Below, in pieces: positions 1 to 9,743 of a stretch of 52,479 nt of DNA; within the stretch, counting starts at the first letter, position 1; each line of letters starts with the position of its first letter. The notes beneath the pieces were generated by a model, which worked only from the letters and a program-made list of their open reading frames with translations, searched no databases and was not told the DNA's origin. Made by a program: the position numbers and the translations under genes. Origin of the DNA: an uncultured Clostridium sp. Lineage in GTDB: Bacteria; Bacillota; Clostridia; TANB77; CAG-508. Location: assembly GCA_946500265.1 (NCBI GenBank), contig CAMMVE010000008.1, positions 1 to 52,479 of the forward strand. Direction: 5' to 3'.

Positions 1-1
1 A

Positions 2-199
2 AATACTGCTCAAGCAAAAACAGGAACAGAATTCTGGCTTTCGTCGCGTTGCGTGTACGCGAACTGGGGCAGCGCTAACTTCTACTTGCGCTATATGTCG
101 AGTGATGGCACATTTGGCAGTAGCATTGTGTTCGACTTGAACACTTACACGGGCTCTTATTGCCACGGGTTGCGCCCGGTCTTGCAGGTTTCTAAATAG
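2..199 (+). CDS. 3' end of a C-type-lectin/FGE-fold protein; candidate DGR variable region (partial)
   Basis: This is the last 65 codons of a gene that begins before the window. The protein ends ..HGLRPVLQVSK, the G-[LFV]-R-P-V ending typical of lectin-fold (formylglycine-enzyme-like) proteins that are targets of diversity-generating retroelements. Earlier it reads FWLSSRCVYANWGSANF, matching the same family. Base composition is sharply different from the window: many codons end in C (TGC, TAC, AAC, AGC, TTC, CGC, GGC, GAC, CAC), as expected if adenines of AAC codons in a template repeat were diversified. I infer surface display and ligand binding. No reverse transcriptase or template repeat is visible here, so they would have to lie upstream or elsewhere. 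Confidence 0.7.
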   Translation, partial: NTAQAKTGTEFWLSSRCVYANWGSANFYLRYMSSDGTFGSSIVFDLNTYTGSYCHGLRPVLQVSK

Positions 200-320
200 T
201 GAGAATAGTACCGAAGGAGCTTGTCAAGAACTGTGTAAATTTGACGGTTTTAAGTTAAATGAGTAAACTCCGTTTGCTTATGTTAACTAATTATATATAT
301 AAATTCTATATTATTTAATA

Positions 321-360
321 AAAGCTATCAATGTGCTTTATTGTATGTTGATAGTTTTTA
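321..360 (+). terminator. weak terminator-like hairpin after the lectin-fold gene
   Basis: A 7-bp stem (CTATCAA at 325-331, TTGATAG at 348-354) is followed by TTTTTA. The 16-nt loop makes it a weak candidate. The rest of 200-441 shows nothing else I can name. Confidence 0.4.
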
Positions 361-441
361 TAAATAATTGAGTATAATACAAGTTTGTTTTATTAGCCCA
401 ACAAGTGTCGAAAAATGCAGAATTGTGTCGATGAAAAGTTC

Positions 442-470
442 TTTACAAATGCAAAAATATGTTGTAGAAT
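442..470 (+). promoter_or_regulatory. sigma-A type promoter for the sortase/TED genes
   Basis: TTTACA (442-447) and TAGAAT (465-470) are separated by 17 nt. Transcription would start near 477, leaving an AT-rich leader of about 140 nt before the GTG start of the sortase gene. No hairpin stands out in that leader. Confidence 0.55.
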
Positions 471-619
471 ATAAGCATCTTAAAAATTGCAATTTTTATC
501 ATAAATTTTAATTCGAAAGATTTAAAATCAAAAACAATTAAAAATCTTAAAAATTTTAATCAGTTTAATTACCAAATTAACGAGTAAAATTTAATAGTAA
601 AAAGGCAGGTGTATTTTAT

Positions 620-1529
620 GTGCTAAATTATACAAAAAAACATGTAAATACTATTACTATTTGCGTTACTTTAATTATATGCATTATTTTATTAATTTGT
701 TTGGACGTTTTAGTGTTTAATGCTCCAAAGAGAATTAATAATCAAAACAATTTGGCTAGTTTTTCTAGAATAGAGAAAACAGATGGAGTAAGTAATATTC
801 AAAATTTAAATGAAAATGCGGGATTACAGAATGTAAAAACAGAATCGTACTTACGGTCCTATAGTGAGGCAAAGCGCTGGAACAGAGCAAGGAATAAACA
901 ATTTAACTAGTGTGGAACCAGCAAATCCAAATTCATTAAGACTTAGCAATGTGTTTTTAGAAATAATGCAAGTAGCAGACATTTATGATGATGAAAATAT
1001 AAGGGTGAATATAAATGAAGATGGGCAAGTAGAAGATAATTCTTCAGACTCAAATAATCCAGATGCTTCAAATGACTCGAATAATTCTAACAATTCAAAT
1101 AATAATTTAAGTGAACAAGAAAGTAATAGTCAAATACAGGCAATTAAAAACTCAAAATGGAGAGTGGAGATACCAAAGATAGGAATAAATGCACCAATTA
1201 AATCTGGAACTACTCAAGATGTACTTGCAACAGCAGTAGGACATTTTCCTGAAACAAATAAGTGGAATGGAAATGTTGCATTAGCTGGACATAATAGAGG
1301 GTATAATTGTAATTTCTTTCAAAATATAAAGAAATTGAAAGCGGGAGATAGTATTTTTTATCATACAGAGAAAGGAGTAAGAGAATATAAAGTAGTAGTT
1401 AATAAGATAATATATCAAACAGACTGGACATATATTCAAGATACAGAGGATAACAGAATAACTTTAATAACATGTGTAGAGAATATGTTTGAATACAGAA
1501 GATGTGTTCAGGCAGTTGAGATTACTTAA
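620..1529 (+). CDS. sortase (class D-like), split by a CGG +1 frameshift
   Basis: Membrane-anchored transpeptidase that would join LPxTG-type surface proteins to the cell envelope. It starts at GTG 620 after AGGCAGGTG and has one N-terminal membrane segment (about residues 11-31), then a long Asn/Ser-rich linker. The catalytic domain shows His in LAGHNRG, Cys in TLITCVEN and Arg in EYRRCVQA. Two frames encode it: 620-910 (membrane anchor) and 864-1529 (catalytic part). The in-frame codon CGG at 854-856 is where they join: skipping its C reads GGT CCT ATA GTG and enters the catalytic frame. Without the shift, translation stops at 910. The next gene encodes a probable substrate ending in LPRTGF. 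Confidence 0.8.
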
Positions 1530-1615
1530 ATCTATAATTGGAAAGGAATTAAACTGATAAAATATTAGTTCCTTTCCAGGCAAAAAATATAATTTAGAAA
1601 GGAAAAGTAATAAAT

Positions 1616-2887
1616 ATGAAAATAAATAAAATAATATCAGTTGTACTTGTTCTAATTACAATTGTTACAACGTTTAGTATTTTCTTTAATGAATCAAAAG
1701 CTGCAACATACATAATAAATGAGGCTGATTTATACTCAAAAGGTGAACTTGTATGTTTCAGATATCAAGGAGCTTTGGTAGGGGTAGAATTTGTAGTATA
1801 TGAGAAAGATGGAGTAGAGTATCCGGCATATTGCTTAAATAGAAATTTACCAGGTGTTACAGAAGAGGAAGAATATACTGTTCAAGTAGATAAGATAGTA
1901 AATGATAACAAAATATGGAGAGCAGTAACTAATGGATATCCATTTAAAACTGCAAAAGAGTTGGGATGTAATAGTAATATAGAAGCTTTCGCTGCAACAA
2001 AAATGGCAGTATATGATGCAATGTATAATTACGACTGGGATGATTTCACAGCAGAAAATGCTCAAGGAACAAGAGTAATAAATGCTGCTGAAAAAATAGC
2101 AAAAGCAGCAAGAGCATCAAGTGCAACAAAGCCAGTATCTATAGTAAATATAAAAACAAATGATACAAAATGGTCACAAGATAAACTAAATAAAGATTAT
2201 GCAAGCAAAACATTTTATGTTACAACTAATGTTCAAAGCACAAAATATAATGTAAAATTAGAAAATGTTCAAATTGAGAATGTTAAAGTTACTGATGAAA
2301 ACAATAAAGAAAAAACAGAATTTAAAACAGGTGAAAAATTTAAAGTATTAATACCAATTTCAGAAATGGATAAGAAAGGAGAATTTGATATAGAAGTAAC
2401 GGCAGATATGAAAACAATGCCTATTCTATATGGCGATTCTGGAAATGGAAAATTGCAGTCATATGCATTAGCAGCAGGATATTATGAATTTGAAAATGCA
2501 AAAATGCATGTATCATATTTACAAAATGCAACAAATTTAATAATATACAAGAAAGATGCTGAAACTCAAGTACCATTGAAAGGTGGAAAATTTAATGTGT
2601 TAGATGAAAATAAAAAGGTAATATATTCAGACTTAGAAACAGGTGAGGACGGCTTAGTTAAAATAAAAGGAATTATGCCAGGAAAGTATTACATACAAGA
2701 AGTAAAATCACCTAATGGATATTCAATTTATGATAATCTTATCGAGGTAGAAATTCAATTAAATCAAGGATATAGAGTAAATGTAAATGATTACAAGAAA
2801 CCAGAAGATGAAGAAAAGAAAGTTGAAGATGAAGATTTAACAGTAACTGGTAACAAAGAAATAAATTTACCAAGAACTGGATTTTAG
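1616..2887 (+). CDS. thioester-domain/Cna-B-like surface protein with tailless LPRTG
   Basis: 423-aa secreted protein. Order: signal peptide (about residues 1-29), a TQXA-type thioester domain with the Cys in AYCLNRNLPG (C73), a middle region, a Cna-B/SpaA-like beta domain (YKKDAETQVPLKGGKFNV ... GKYYIQEVKSPNGY), then LPRTGF and a stop. Two oddities are visible. Where the partner motif should carry Gln (ATKQA in the related protein at 51228) this one reads ATKMA, so the internal Cys-Gln thioester probably cannot form. Also, LPRTG is normally followed by a hydrophobic segment and basic tail, but here the gene ends at LPRTGF, ten bases before a palindromic repeat. It sits directly behind the sortase gene, with RBS AGAAAGGAAAAG before ATG 1616. 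Confidence 0.85.
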   Translation: MKINKIISVVLVLITIVTTFSIFFNESKAATYIINEADLYSKGELVCFRYQGALVGVEFVVYEKDGVEYPAYCLNRNLPGVTEEEEYTVQVDKIVNDNKIWRAVTNGYPFKTAKELGCNSNIEAFAATKMAVYDAMYNYDWDDFTAENAQGTRVINAAEKIAKAARASSATKPVSIVNIKTNDTKWSQDKLNKDYASKTFYVTTNVQSTKYNVKLENVQIENVKVTDENNKEKTEFKTGEKFKVLIPISEMDKKGEFDIEVTADMKTMPILYGDSGNGKLQSYALAAGYYEFENAKMHVSYLQNATNLIIYKKDAETQVPLKGGKFNVLDENKKVIYSDLETGEDGLVKIKGIMPGKYYIQEVKSPNGYSIYDNLIEVEIQLNQGYRVNVNDYKKPEDEEKKVEDEDLTVTGNKEINLPRTGF

Positions 2888-2896
2888 AAAAAAACA

Positions 2897-2939
2897 GTGA
2901 AACACTGGGGACAGATTTAAATCTGTCCCCGAGTTTCAC
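2897..2939. repeat. 43-bp near-perfect palindromic repeat (REP/MITE-like)
   Basis: Outer arms GTGAAAC (2897-2903) and GTTTCAC (2933-2939) flank a perfect 24-bp palindrome at 2907-2930 whose half is GGGGACAGATTT. It lacks a T-tract, and its GC-rich arms stand out from the surrounding DNA. It lies immediately after the truncated LPRTG protein, so it may mark an insertion or deletion point that removed the sorting-signal tail. It could also act as a terminator. Confidence 0.75.
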
Positions 2940-3046
2940 GTTATGCTATTGACAGTAAAAATTAAATAAATTATCATATTTGTATGTAAAATATATTAAA
3001 TATAGTATATAATATATGAAAATAAAATATGAAAGGAAAATATTTA

Positions 3047-4363
3047 ATGTTTACTCAAATTATTGTTTTAATCATCTTGATTTTACTAAATGCTTATTTT
3101 GCGGCTACTGAAATTGCTTTTATTTCTTTAAATGATGCGAAAATAGAAAAGAATGCAAAGGAAGGTAATAAAAAAGCTAAGCAAATTTTGAAAATGCTAA
3201 AAACGCCTAGTAAATTCTTGGCTACAATTCAAATTGGAATTACTTTGGCTGGATTTTTATCAAGTGCATTTGCATCAGATGCTTTTGCAGATAAACTTGC
3301 TCCCATCTTAAATAATTTAATTCCTTCAATAAGTTTAGAAGTTTGGAGAGGTATATCAATTTTATTGATAACAATTATTCTTTCGTTCTTTACTCTAGTA
3401 TTTGGAGAATTAGTACCAAAAAGATTAGCAATGAAGTATTATGAAAAAATATCTTATGCAACAATAGGTGTTATTAGAGCTATTTCTATTATAACAGCAC
3501 CTTTTGTTAAATTGTTAACTTTTTCTACAAATATAGTTTCAAAACTGTTCGGAGTAGGTGAAGCAGAGGAAGAGGTTGTAACAGAAGAAGAAATAAAAAT
3601 GATGATAGCAGAAGGAGAAGAAAAAGGTACTATTGAAAGGGGAGAAAAGCAGTTATTAAATAATGTATTTGAATTTAATGATATAATTGTATCTGAAATA
3701 ATGACTCCAAGAACTGATATGTATGCTATTGATATTAACAAAAATTTAAGAGAAATGTTGGACGAGATTGATGAGTTCAAATATAGTAGAATACCAGTAT
3801 ATAATGAAAGCATAGACGATATTGAAGGTGTACTATTTGTTAAAGATATTCTTAAACCATTAAAAGACAATGAAGAAATAGATATAAGAAAAATAATAAG
3901 AGAGCCATATTTTATACCAGAGTCTAAAGACATAGATGAGCTATTTAAAGAAATGCAACAAAACAAAGTACAGATGGCTATTGTAATAGATGAGTATGGT
4001 GGAACAGCAGGACTTATTACAATGGAAGATATTATAGAAGAATTAGTTGGTAATATATTTGATGAATATGATGAAGAAGAGCTAGACATTAAAAAAATTG
4101 ATGAAAACACCTATATAGTAAATGGGATGATTACATCATATGAATTAAAGAAAATATTTGATGTGGAATTACCAGAAGGGGATTATGAGACTTTATCAGG
4201 ATATTTGCTCGATAAGTTAGGAAGGATTCCTGAAGAGGATGAGCATCCTGTGATAGAAGATGAAAACTTAACATATAGAGTGGAAGAAATAGAAGATAGA
4301 AGAATCAAATATGTTAAAGTTTGCAGAAATATGGAAGAACAAGTAAATGATGAGAGTAACTAA
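3047..4363 (+). CDS. CNNM/CorC (HlyC) family membrane transporter-like protein
   Basis: Integral membrane protein of the CNNM/CorC family, associated with Mg2+/Co2+ transport or resistance. Order: DUF21/CNNM membrane domain (about residues 1-190, three to four hydrophobic segments), the MTPRTDMYAID motif opening a CBS pair (about 205-330), then the CorC_HlyC transporter-associated domain. I chose ATG 3047 because GAAAGG lies 10 nt upstream. An in-frame ATG at 3029 has no ribosome site. Length (438 aa) is normal for the family. The substrate cannot be told from the sequence. Confidence 0.9.
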   Translation: MFTQIIVLIILILLNAYFAATEIAFISLNDAKIEKNAKEGNKKAKQILKMLKTPSKFLATIQIGITLAGFLSSAFASDAFADKLAPILNNLIPSISLEVWRGISILLITIILSFFTLVFGELVPKRLAMKYYEKISYATIGVIRAISIITAPFVKLLTFSTNIVSKLFGVGEAEEEVVTEEEIKMMIAEGEEKGTIERGEKQLLNNVFEFNDIIVSEIMTPRTDMYAIDINKNLREMLDEIDEFKYSRIPVYNESIDDIEGVLFVKDILKPLKDNEEIDIRKIIREPYFIPESKDIDELFKEMQQNKVQMAIVIDEYGGTAGLITMEDIIEELVGNIFDEYDEEELDIKKIDENTYIVNGMITSYELKKIFDVELPEGDYETLSGYLLDKLGRIPEEDEHPVIEDENLTYRVEEIEDRRIKYVKVCRNMEEQVNDESN

Positions 4364-4387
4364 ATACATAGATAGGAGCGAAGTCAA

Positions 4388-6124
4388 ATGAATAAAAAGA
4401 AAATAATCATACTAATTATTATAATATTAATAATTGCAATAATAGCTACATTTCTTATAATGTATTTTTTAAAAAGAGCAAAATATGTTTATGATGTAGT
4501 TGATGTTTCTGAAATTAAATATAATGTGATAAGGGTAGATGGAAAATCAGGTGTAATAGATGATAATGGAAATGTAATAATTGAACCAAATTATAATGTT
4601 ATTCAAATACCAAATCCTTCATTGCCTGTATTTATATGTATGTCAAATTATAATACAGAGAAAAAAGAATACGAAACAAAAGTGCTAAATGATAAAAAGG
4701 AGCAAATCATAACTGGATATCAAACTGTACAAGCTATACCAGTAGAGACTACTAATGATGGCATTCCTTTTGAAAATACTGTTTTAAAATACAAGAAAGA
4801 TGGAAAATTTGGATTAATAGATTTAGAAGGAAAAGAGATAACCGATCCAATATATGATGATATTTCTTCTGTAACGTATAAAGAAGGTATGCTATTAGTA
4901 AAACAAGATGGAAAAACAGGAGTAATAAATATAAATGGTGTACAAGTTATAGATACAGAATATGACAATATTACTGTAGACAATTATTATGATGCAAATA
5001 CTAAATATCAAAGAACAGGATTTATTGTATGCAAAATTGAAGATGATGGATATAGATATGGATATATAGATTATAAAGGTGACAAAATATTAGATACTGA
5101 CTATACAGAAATAGAAAGAGTTACAGATATAGAAGACGAAGATATTTATTTAATTGCATATAAAGATGGACAAGCTGGTTTATTAAGAAACAATAAAGTA
5201 ATACTAAACCATGAATATGAGCAAATAATGTATTATGCAAATAATGATTTATTTATTGTGCAAAGAAATGCTAAACAGGGAGTTGTTGATGGACAAGGCA
5301 ATATAAAAATAGATACAAAATATGATAATATAACATTTGGCGGAATTTATGTGAATGCTACAGAAAATGATGAAACAGTAATATTGGATTTAAATGGAAA
5401 TCCAGTAAGTGATGAATATATTTCTAAAACTCCTACAAAAGATGGACAAAATTATATAGTATTTGGTGAAGACGGAACATATAAAATTATAGATGGAAAT
5501 GGAAATATTGTTGTTGACAAAAATTATACTAATATTGAAGAAATAGGAAACAACAACTTTATAGTGGCTAGTGATAGAAATAGTGGAATAATAGATTTAT
5601 CAGGAAAATCATTAGTTGAACTTAAATACAATAGTATTTTTGAAATAGAAAACACAGAATTATTGCAAGCTAATATTTCTAGTACAAGCACAGTAAGTCT
5701 TATAAATAAAGATATGAAAATAGTAGTTACAATGGATGATGCAAACATAGAAGTTGGAGATAATTATGTCAGAGTATATTCAGAAAATGAAAATAGATAT
5801 TTTGACTATTCAGGAAATGAATTAGAAGCGAAAGATGTATTTCCAAACAACCAATTATACGCTAAGAAAAAAAGCGATAAGTGGGGATTTGTAGACAAAG
5901 ATGGCAATTTAAAAGTGCAAAATGACTATGATATGGTAACAGAATTCAATAAATATGGATTTGCGGGCATAAAATTAGATGATAAGTGGGGAGTAATAAA
6001 CGAAAATGGAGAAGTGATTTTAGAGCCAACTTATGAATTAGAAGACTATAGTCCTGACTTCATTGGAACGTATTATAAATCTAATGAGTGGGGAGAGAGT
6101 AGCTATTATACAAATGAACAATAA
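4388..6124 (+). CDS. membrane-anchored WG-repeat protein
   Basis: 578 aa. One N-terminal hydrophobic segment (about residues 5-29) works as an uncleaved anchor, and the rest is a series of WG-type beta repeats of the form DGKxGxIDxxGxxIIEPxYD (for example KDGKFGLIDLEGKEI and SDKWGFVDKDGNLKVQ). It probably displays a repeat domain outside the membrane. The family's molecular function is not established. It lies 24 nt behind the CNNM gene with GATAGGAGCG as ribosome site, so the two are probably co-transcribed. Confidence 0.85.
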   Translation: MNKKKIIILIIIILIIAIIATFLIMYFLKRAKYVYDVVDVSEIKYNVIRVDGKSGVIDDNGNVIIEPNYNVIQIPNPSLPVFICMSNYNTEKKEYETKVLNDKKEQIITGYQTVQAIPVETTNDGIPFENTVLKYKKDGKFGLIDLEGKEITDPIYDDISSVTYKEGMLLVKQDGKTGVININGVQVIDTEYDNITVDNYYDANTKYQRTGFIVCKIEDDGYRYGYIDYKGDKILDTDYTEIERVTDIEDEDIYLIAYKDGQAGLLRNNKVILNHEYEQIMYYANNDLFIVQRNAKQGVVDGQGNIKIDTKYDNITFGGIYVNATENDETVILDLNGNPVSDEYISKTPTKDGQNYIVFGEDGTYKIIDGNGNIVVDKNYTNIEEIGNNNFIVASDRNSGIIDLSGKSLVELKYNSIFEIENTELLQANISSTSTVSLINKDMKIVVTMDDANIEVGDNYVRVYSENENRYFDYSGNELEAKDVFPNNQLYAKKKSDKWGFVDKDGNLKVQNDYDMVTEFNKYGFAGIKLDDKWGVINENGEVILEPTYELEDYSPDFIGTYYKSNEWGESSYYTNEQ

Positions 6125-6237
6125 AATAATACTTTAAGCTATTTTCTAGGGATTACTAAATATATTTCAAAAATTTTCGAAATATATTTAGCAATTCTAA
6201 AAATAGAAATAATATAATAAAAGGAAGGAAGAAGAAA

Positions 6238-7483
6238 ATGTATAAATCATTTGGTATATCTGAAGAGATAGAAAATCTAGCAAATGAAACAGAAAAAGAA
6301 ATAGAACCAATTTTTAAGAAAATACAGGAAACTTGTGAATTTAATTCTCTAAAGGTTTTAAAGGCATTTCAAAATAATAATATTTCGGACATGCATTTTA
6401 ATCAAACTACAGGATATGGTTATGGCGATATTCGGTAGAGATACCTGTGAAAAAGTTTTTGCAGAGGTGTTAGGAGCAGAAGATAGCCTAGTAAGAGGAC
6501 AGTTTATTTCAGGTACACATGCACTAACTGTGGCTTTATTTGCTTTTTTAAGACCGGGAGATACTATGCTAAGCATTACTGGAAAGCCATATGATACATT
6601 AGATGAAGTAATTGGAATTAAAGAAAATCCTAGTTCGCTTAAATCATTTGGAGTAAAATTTGAAAGTATTGATTTAATAGATAACGATTTTGATTATGAT
6701 GCTATTGAAAAAAGACTAAAACAAGATAAGGTAAAGTTAATAGAAATTCAACGTTCAAAAGGATATAGTACTAGAAAAAGTATTAAATTAGGGGATTTAG
6801 AAAAGGTTATTAAACATATTAGAAAATTTGATAATGATGTAATAATAATGATTGATAATTGCTATTGCGAATTTGTAAATAAAATAGAACCAATAGAAAT
6901 TGGAGCAGATGTAATAGTAGGTTCTCTAATAAAAAATCTTGGAGGAGGTATAGCTCCAAATGGGGCATATATAGCAGGAAGAAAAGATTTAGTGGATTTG
7001 GCTGCAGAGAGATTAACAGCTCCAGGAGAAGGAAAAGAAGTTGGACCATCATTAGGAATTACAAAATCAATATTGCAAGGTCTATTTATGGCTCCTTCGG
7101 TTGTTGCAAGTAGTGTAAAAACAGCAGTATTTGCAAGTAGAATGTTGGAAAAATTAGGATATGATGTTGAGCCTAGATATGATGACGAAAGGGCAGATAT
7201 TGTACAAAATATTAATTTTAATGACGAAAACAAACTAATAAAATATTGCCAAGGAATTCAAATGGGATCTCCAATAGATTCAAATTCAATTCCAGAGCCA
7301 TGGGATATGCCAGGTTATACTGATAAAGTTATAATGGCAGCAGGAGCATTTACTCAAGGTTCATCAATTGAACTTTCTTGCGATGGACCAATAAGACCAC
7401 CATATACTGCATTTATGCAAGGCGGACTTACATATGAGTATGGAAAATTAGGTGTGCTTAAGGCAATACAAAATATGTATTAA
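6238..7483 (+). CDS. ynbB: YnbB/aluminium-resistance family PLP enzyme, split by a CGG +1 frameshift
   Basis: Fold-type I PLP enzyme related to methionine gamma-lyase, historically called aluminium resistance protein. The N-terminal frame (6238-6438) ends HFNQTTGYGYGDI, then CGG TAG. The second frame resumes GRDTCEKVFAEVLGAEDSLVRGQFISGTHAL. Family members read ..GYGYxDIGRDxxEKVYA.. without a gap, so dropping the C of CGG at 6433 restores the exact consensus. The PLP lysine is in VGSLIKNLGGGIAP. Without the shift, translation stops at the very next codon. The gene stands behind AAAGGAAGGAAG and is otherwise full length. Confidence 0.85.
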
Positions 7484-7570
7484 GAATCAAAAAAGATAAT
7501 AAGATAGCTATAATTTTTTTGTAATTAAAAATATGATGGAGATTTAGAAGCAAATAATAAGGAGACAAAA

Positions 7571-8968
7571 ATGCAAGTAATAATAATTGGCGGAGGACCA
7601 GCTGGAATGCTGGCTGCAATATCCTCTGCCAGAAATGGAAATAAGGTTACAATTTTAGAAAAAATGGACATGCTCGGAAAGAAAATCTTGGTTACAGGAA
7701 AAGGAAGATGTAATATTACGAGCAGTTTACCAATAGATGATTTTATAAAAAACATACCAGGAAATGGTATGTTTATGTATAGTAGCTTTAGTAATTTCGA
7801 TAACCAAGATATTCTAAACATATTAAAGAATGAGGGTGTAGAAACTAAAATTGAAAGAGGCAATAGAATATTTCCCGTATCTGATAAAGCAGATGATGTT
7901 AGAAAAGCATTAATAAGAGTTGTTAAAAAATTAGGCGTGAATATTATATTAAATGCAAAAGTAAAAGAAATTTTGATGAAAGAAGAAGAAGACTTTATTC
8001 TAAAAGAAAAAGAGCAAAAAGATATTTCATTAAAAAAAGAGTGCGACGAAGTTAAGAATAAAAAAATGGATGGCGATAACAATACGAAAAATAATATCAT
8101 AGACAAAATAGGCAAAAAAGTTTATGGAGTAAGAGCAATTATAAATGGAAAAGAAGAGACAATTTTAGCAGATAAAGTGATACTTGCAACTGGTGGAAAA
8201 AGTTATCCAGGAACAGGTTCAACAGGAGACGGATATGAATTAGCTCAGAATGTAGGGCACAGTATAACTAAAATTAGACCTTCGTTAGTACCATTAACTG
8301 TTAAAGATAATATCAGTCTAAAATTATGTCAAAAGATGCAAGGATTAAGTTTGAGGAATGTATCAATTAAGTTTATAGATACAAACAAAAATAAAGTTAT
8401 TTATGAAGATTTTGGAGAAATGCTTTTTACTCATTTTGGAATATCAGGACCAGTTATATTAAGTGCTTCAGCACATTTGTTGAGATATAAAAAAATAGAT
8501 GAATTGTTAAAAGCAGGAAAAATTATTCTATCAATTGACTTAAAACCTGCACTTTCAAAAGAGAAATTAGACGAGAGAGTTTTAAGAGATTTTAAAGAAG
8601 AAAAGAATAAGGAATTTAAAAATAGTTTAGATAAACTTTTGCCTAAAAAGATGATAGATGTAGTTATACAACTATCAGAAATAAATCCAGAAAAAAGAGT
8701 AAATGAGATAACCAAATCAGAAAGGGAAAATCTAGTTAAAGTATTAAAAGGGTTAGAAATAGAAATATCTGGCTTTAGACCTATAGAAGAAGCAATTATT
8801 ACTTCAGGAGGAATAAATATAAAAGAAATTAATCCTAAAACAATGGAGTCTAAATTAGTACATGGGTTATTTTTCGCAGGAGAAATAATCGACGTAGATG
8901 CATATACAGGTGGATTCAATTTACAGATAGCATATTCTACAGGATATACAGCAGGGTTAGATAATTAG
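7571..8968 (+). CDS. BaiN/HI0933-family NAD(P)/FAD-dependent oxidoreductase
   Basis: 465-aa flavoprotein. The Rossmann FAD-binding motif IIIGGGPAGMLAA is at the N-terminus, followed by GKKILVTGKGRCNIT, a family hallmark, an ATGGKSYPGTGSTGDGY motif in the middle, and GGFNLQIAYSTGYTAG at the C-terminus. Members are annotated as aminoacetone-oxidase or BaiN-like reductases, but substrates are mostly unknown. A lysine/glutamate-rich stretch at about residues 135-185 looks like a lineage insertion and explains the extra length. It starts at ATG 7571 after AAGGAGAC and is closely followed by yigZ. Confidence 0.9.
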   Translation: MQVIIIGGGPAGMLAAISSARNGNKVTILEKMDMLGKKILVTGKGRCNITSSLPIDDFIKNIPGNGMFMYSSFSNFDNQDILNILKNEGVETKIERGNRIFPVSDKADDVRKALIRVVKKLGVNIILNAKVKEILMKEEEDFILKEKEQKDISLKKECDEVKNKKMDGDNNTKNNIIDKIGKKVYGVRAIINGKEETILADKVILATGGKSYPGTGSTGDGYELAQNVGHSITKIRPSLVPLTVKDNISLKLCQKMQGLSLRNVSIKFIDTNKNKVIYEDFGEMLFTHFGISGPVILSASAHLLRYKKIDELLKAGKIILSIDLKPALSKEKLDERVLRDFKEEKNKEFKNSLDKLLPKKMIDVVIQLSEINPEKRVNEITKSERENLVKVLKGLEIEISGFRPIEEAIITSGGINIKEINPKTMESKLVHGLFFAGEIIDVDAYTGGFNLQIAYSTGYTAGLDN

Positions 8969-8986
8969 AAAAGGAAAGAATACGAA

Positions 8987-9616
8987 ATGGAAAAATTTAA
9001 GACTATAAAAATTAATGCAGTTGCAGAAATTGAAGAAAAGCGTTCAAGATTTATTGGAAGTGCATTTTATGTTGAAAATGAGGAAGAAGCGGAAAAAATA
9101 ATAAAAGATACAAAGAAAAAATATTATGATGCGAGACATAATTGTTTTGCTTATATTATTAATAATGGAAGTGTTGCAAAGAGGTTTAGTGATGATGGAG
9201 AACCAAGTGGAACAGCAGGTTCTCCTATATTGAATGTGCTTGAAAAGAATGAGTTATATAATGTATTGGTTATAGTAACTAGATATTTTGGAGGAATTCT
9301 ACTAGGGGCAGGTGGACTTGTTAGAGCCTATACTGAAGCAGCAGTAAAAGCGATAGAAAAAGCAGAGATAGTAGAACAGGAAAATGGTTTTGAATTAGAA
9401 ATATGGATTTCGTATCAAGATATGGAAAAAATGAAATATTATTGTGATAAAAATAATATTAAGATAATTAAATGGGAATATGGTGAGAATATAGGATGCA
9501 CTATAGAGGTAACAAATGCTGAAAAAGATATAATTTTAACAGATTATAAATATAATGATAAGATGCCAAATATTATAGATTATAAAGTAATAAGAGAGAA
9601 ATTTATTAGAAAATAG
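8987..9616 (+). CDS. YigZ/IMPACT family protein
   Basis: 209-aa member of the YigZ (UPF0029/IMPACT) family. Conserved segments are EKRSRFIGSAF, ARHNCFAYI, the RFSDDGEPSGTAGSPIL block and VIVTRYFGGILLGAGGLVRAY, with the usual C-terminal DUF1949-type domain. It is thought to act in translation or stress control, but its bacterial role is not settled. It lies 18 nt behind the flavoprotein gene, with AAAGGAAAG upstream of ATG 8987. Confidence 0.9.
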   Translation: MEKFKTIKINAVAEIEEKRSRFIGSAFYVENEEEAEKIIKDTKKKYYDARHNCFAYIINNGSVAKRFSDDGEPSGTAGSPILNVLEKNELYNVLVIVTRYFGGILLGAGGLVRAYTEAAVKAIEKAEIVEQENGFELEIWISYQDMEKMKYYCDKNNIKIIKWEYGENIGCTIEVTNAEKDIILTDYKYNDKMPNIIDYKVIREKFIRK

Positions 9617-9665
9617 TGGCTTTTGGGGATTAATAAAAAATATTTTAAAAAATTATAAAAAACTA

Positions 9666-9694
9666 TTGTAAAAAAATGGAAATAGATATATAAT
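9666..9694 (+). promoter_or_regulatory. promoter of spo0A
   Basis: TTGTAA (9666-9671) and TATAAT (9689-9694) are 17 nt apart. Directly downstream is the palindrome TGTAAAATTTTTACA (9700-9714), which could be an operator overlapping the transcription start. Confidence 0.55.
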
Positions 9695-9743
9695 CTAACT
9701 GTAAAATTTTTACAATTAAATTTTTTGTTAGGGGGATAAGATA

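Noticed and set aside
864-1529. Sortase as a complete gene starting at GTG 864
   Set aside because: It would lack the membrane anchor and has no ribosome site. The anchor is encoded just upstream in the other frame, joined at CGG 854.
3454-4110. Long minus-strand open frames opposite AT-rich genes (for example 3454-4110, 7525-8115, 8431-8919)
   Set aside because: They lie wholly inside well-supported plus-strand genes, have Ser/Ile/Leu-rich shadow composition and no ribosome sites.
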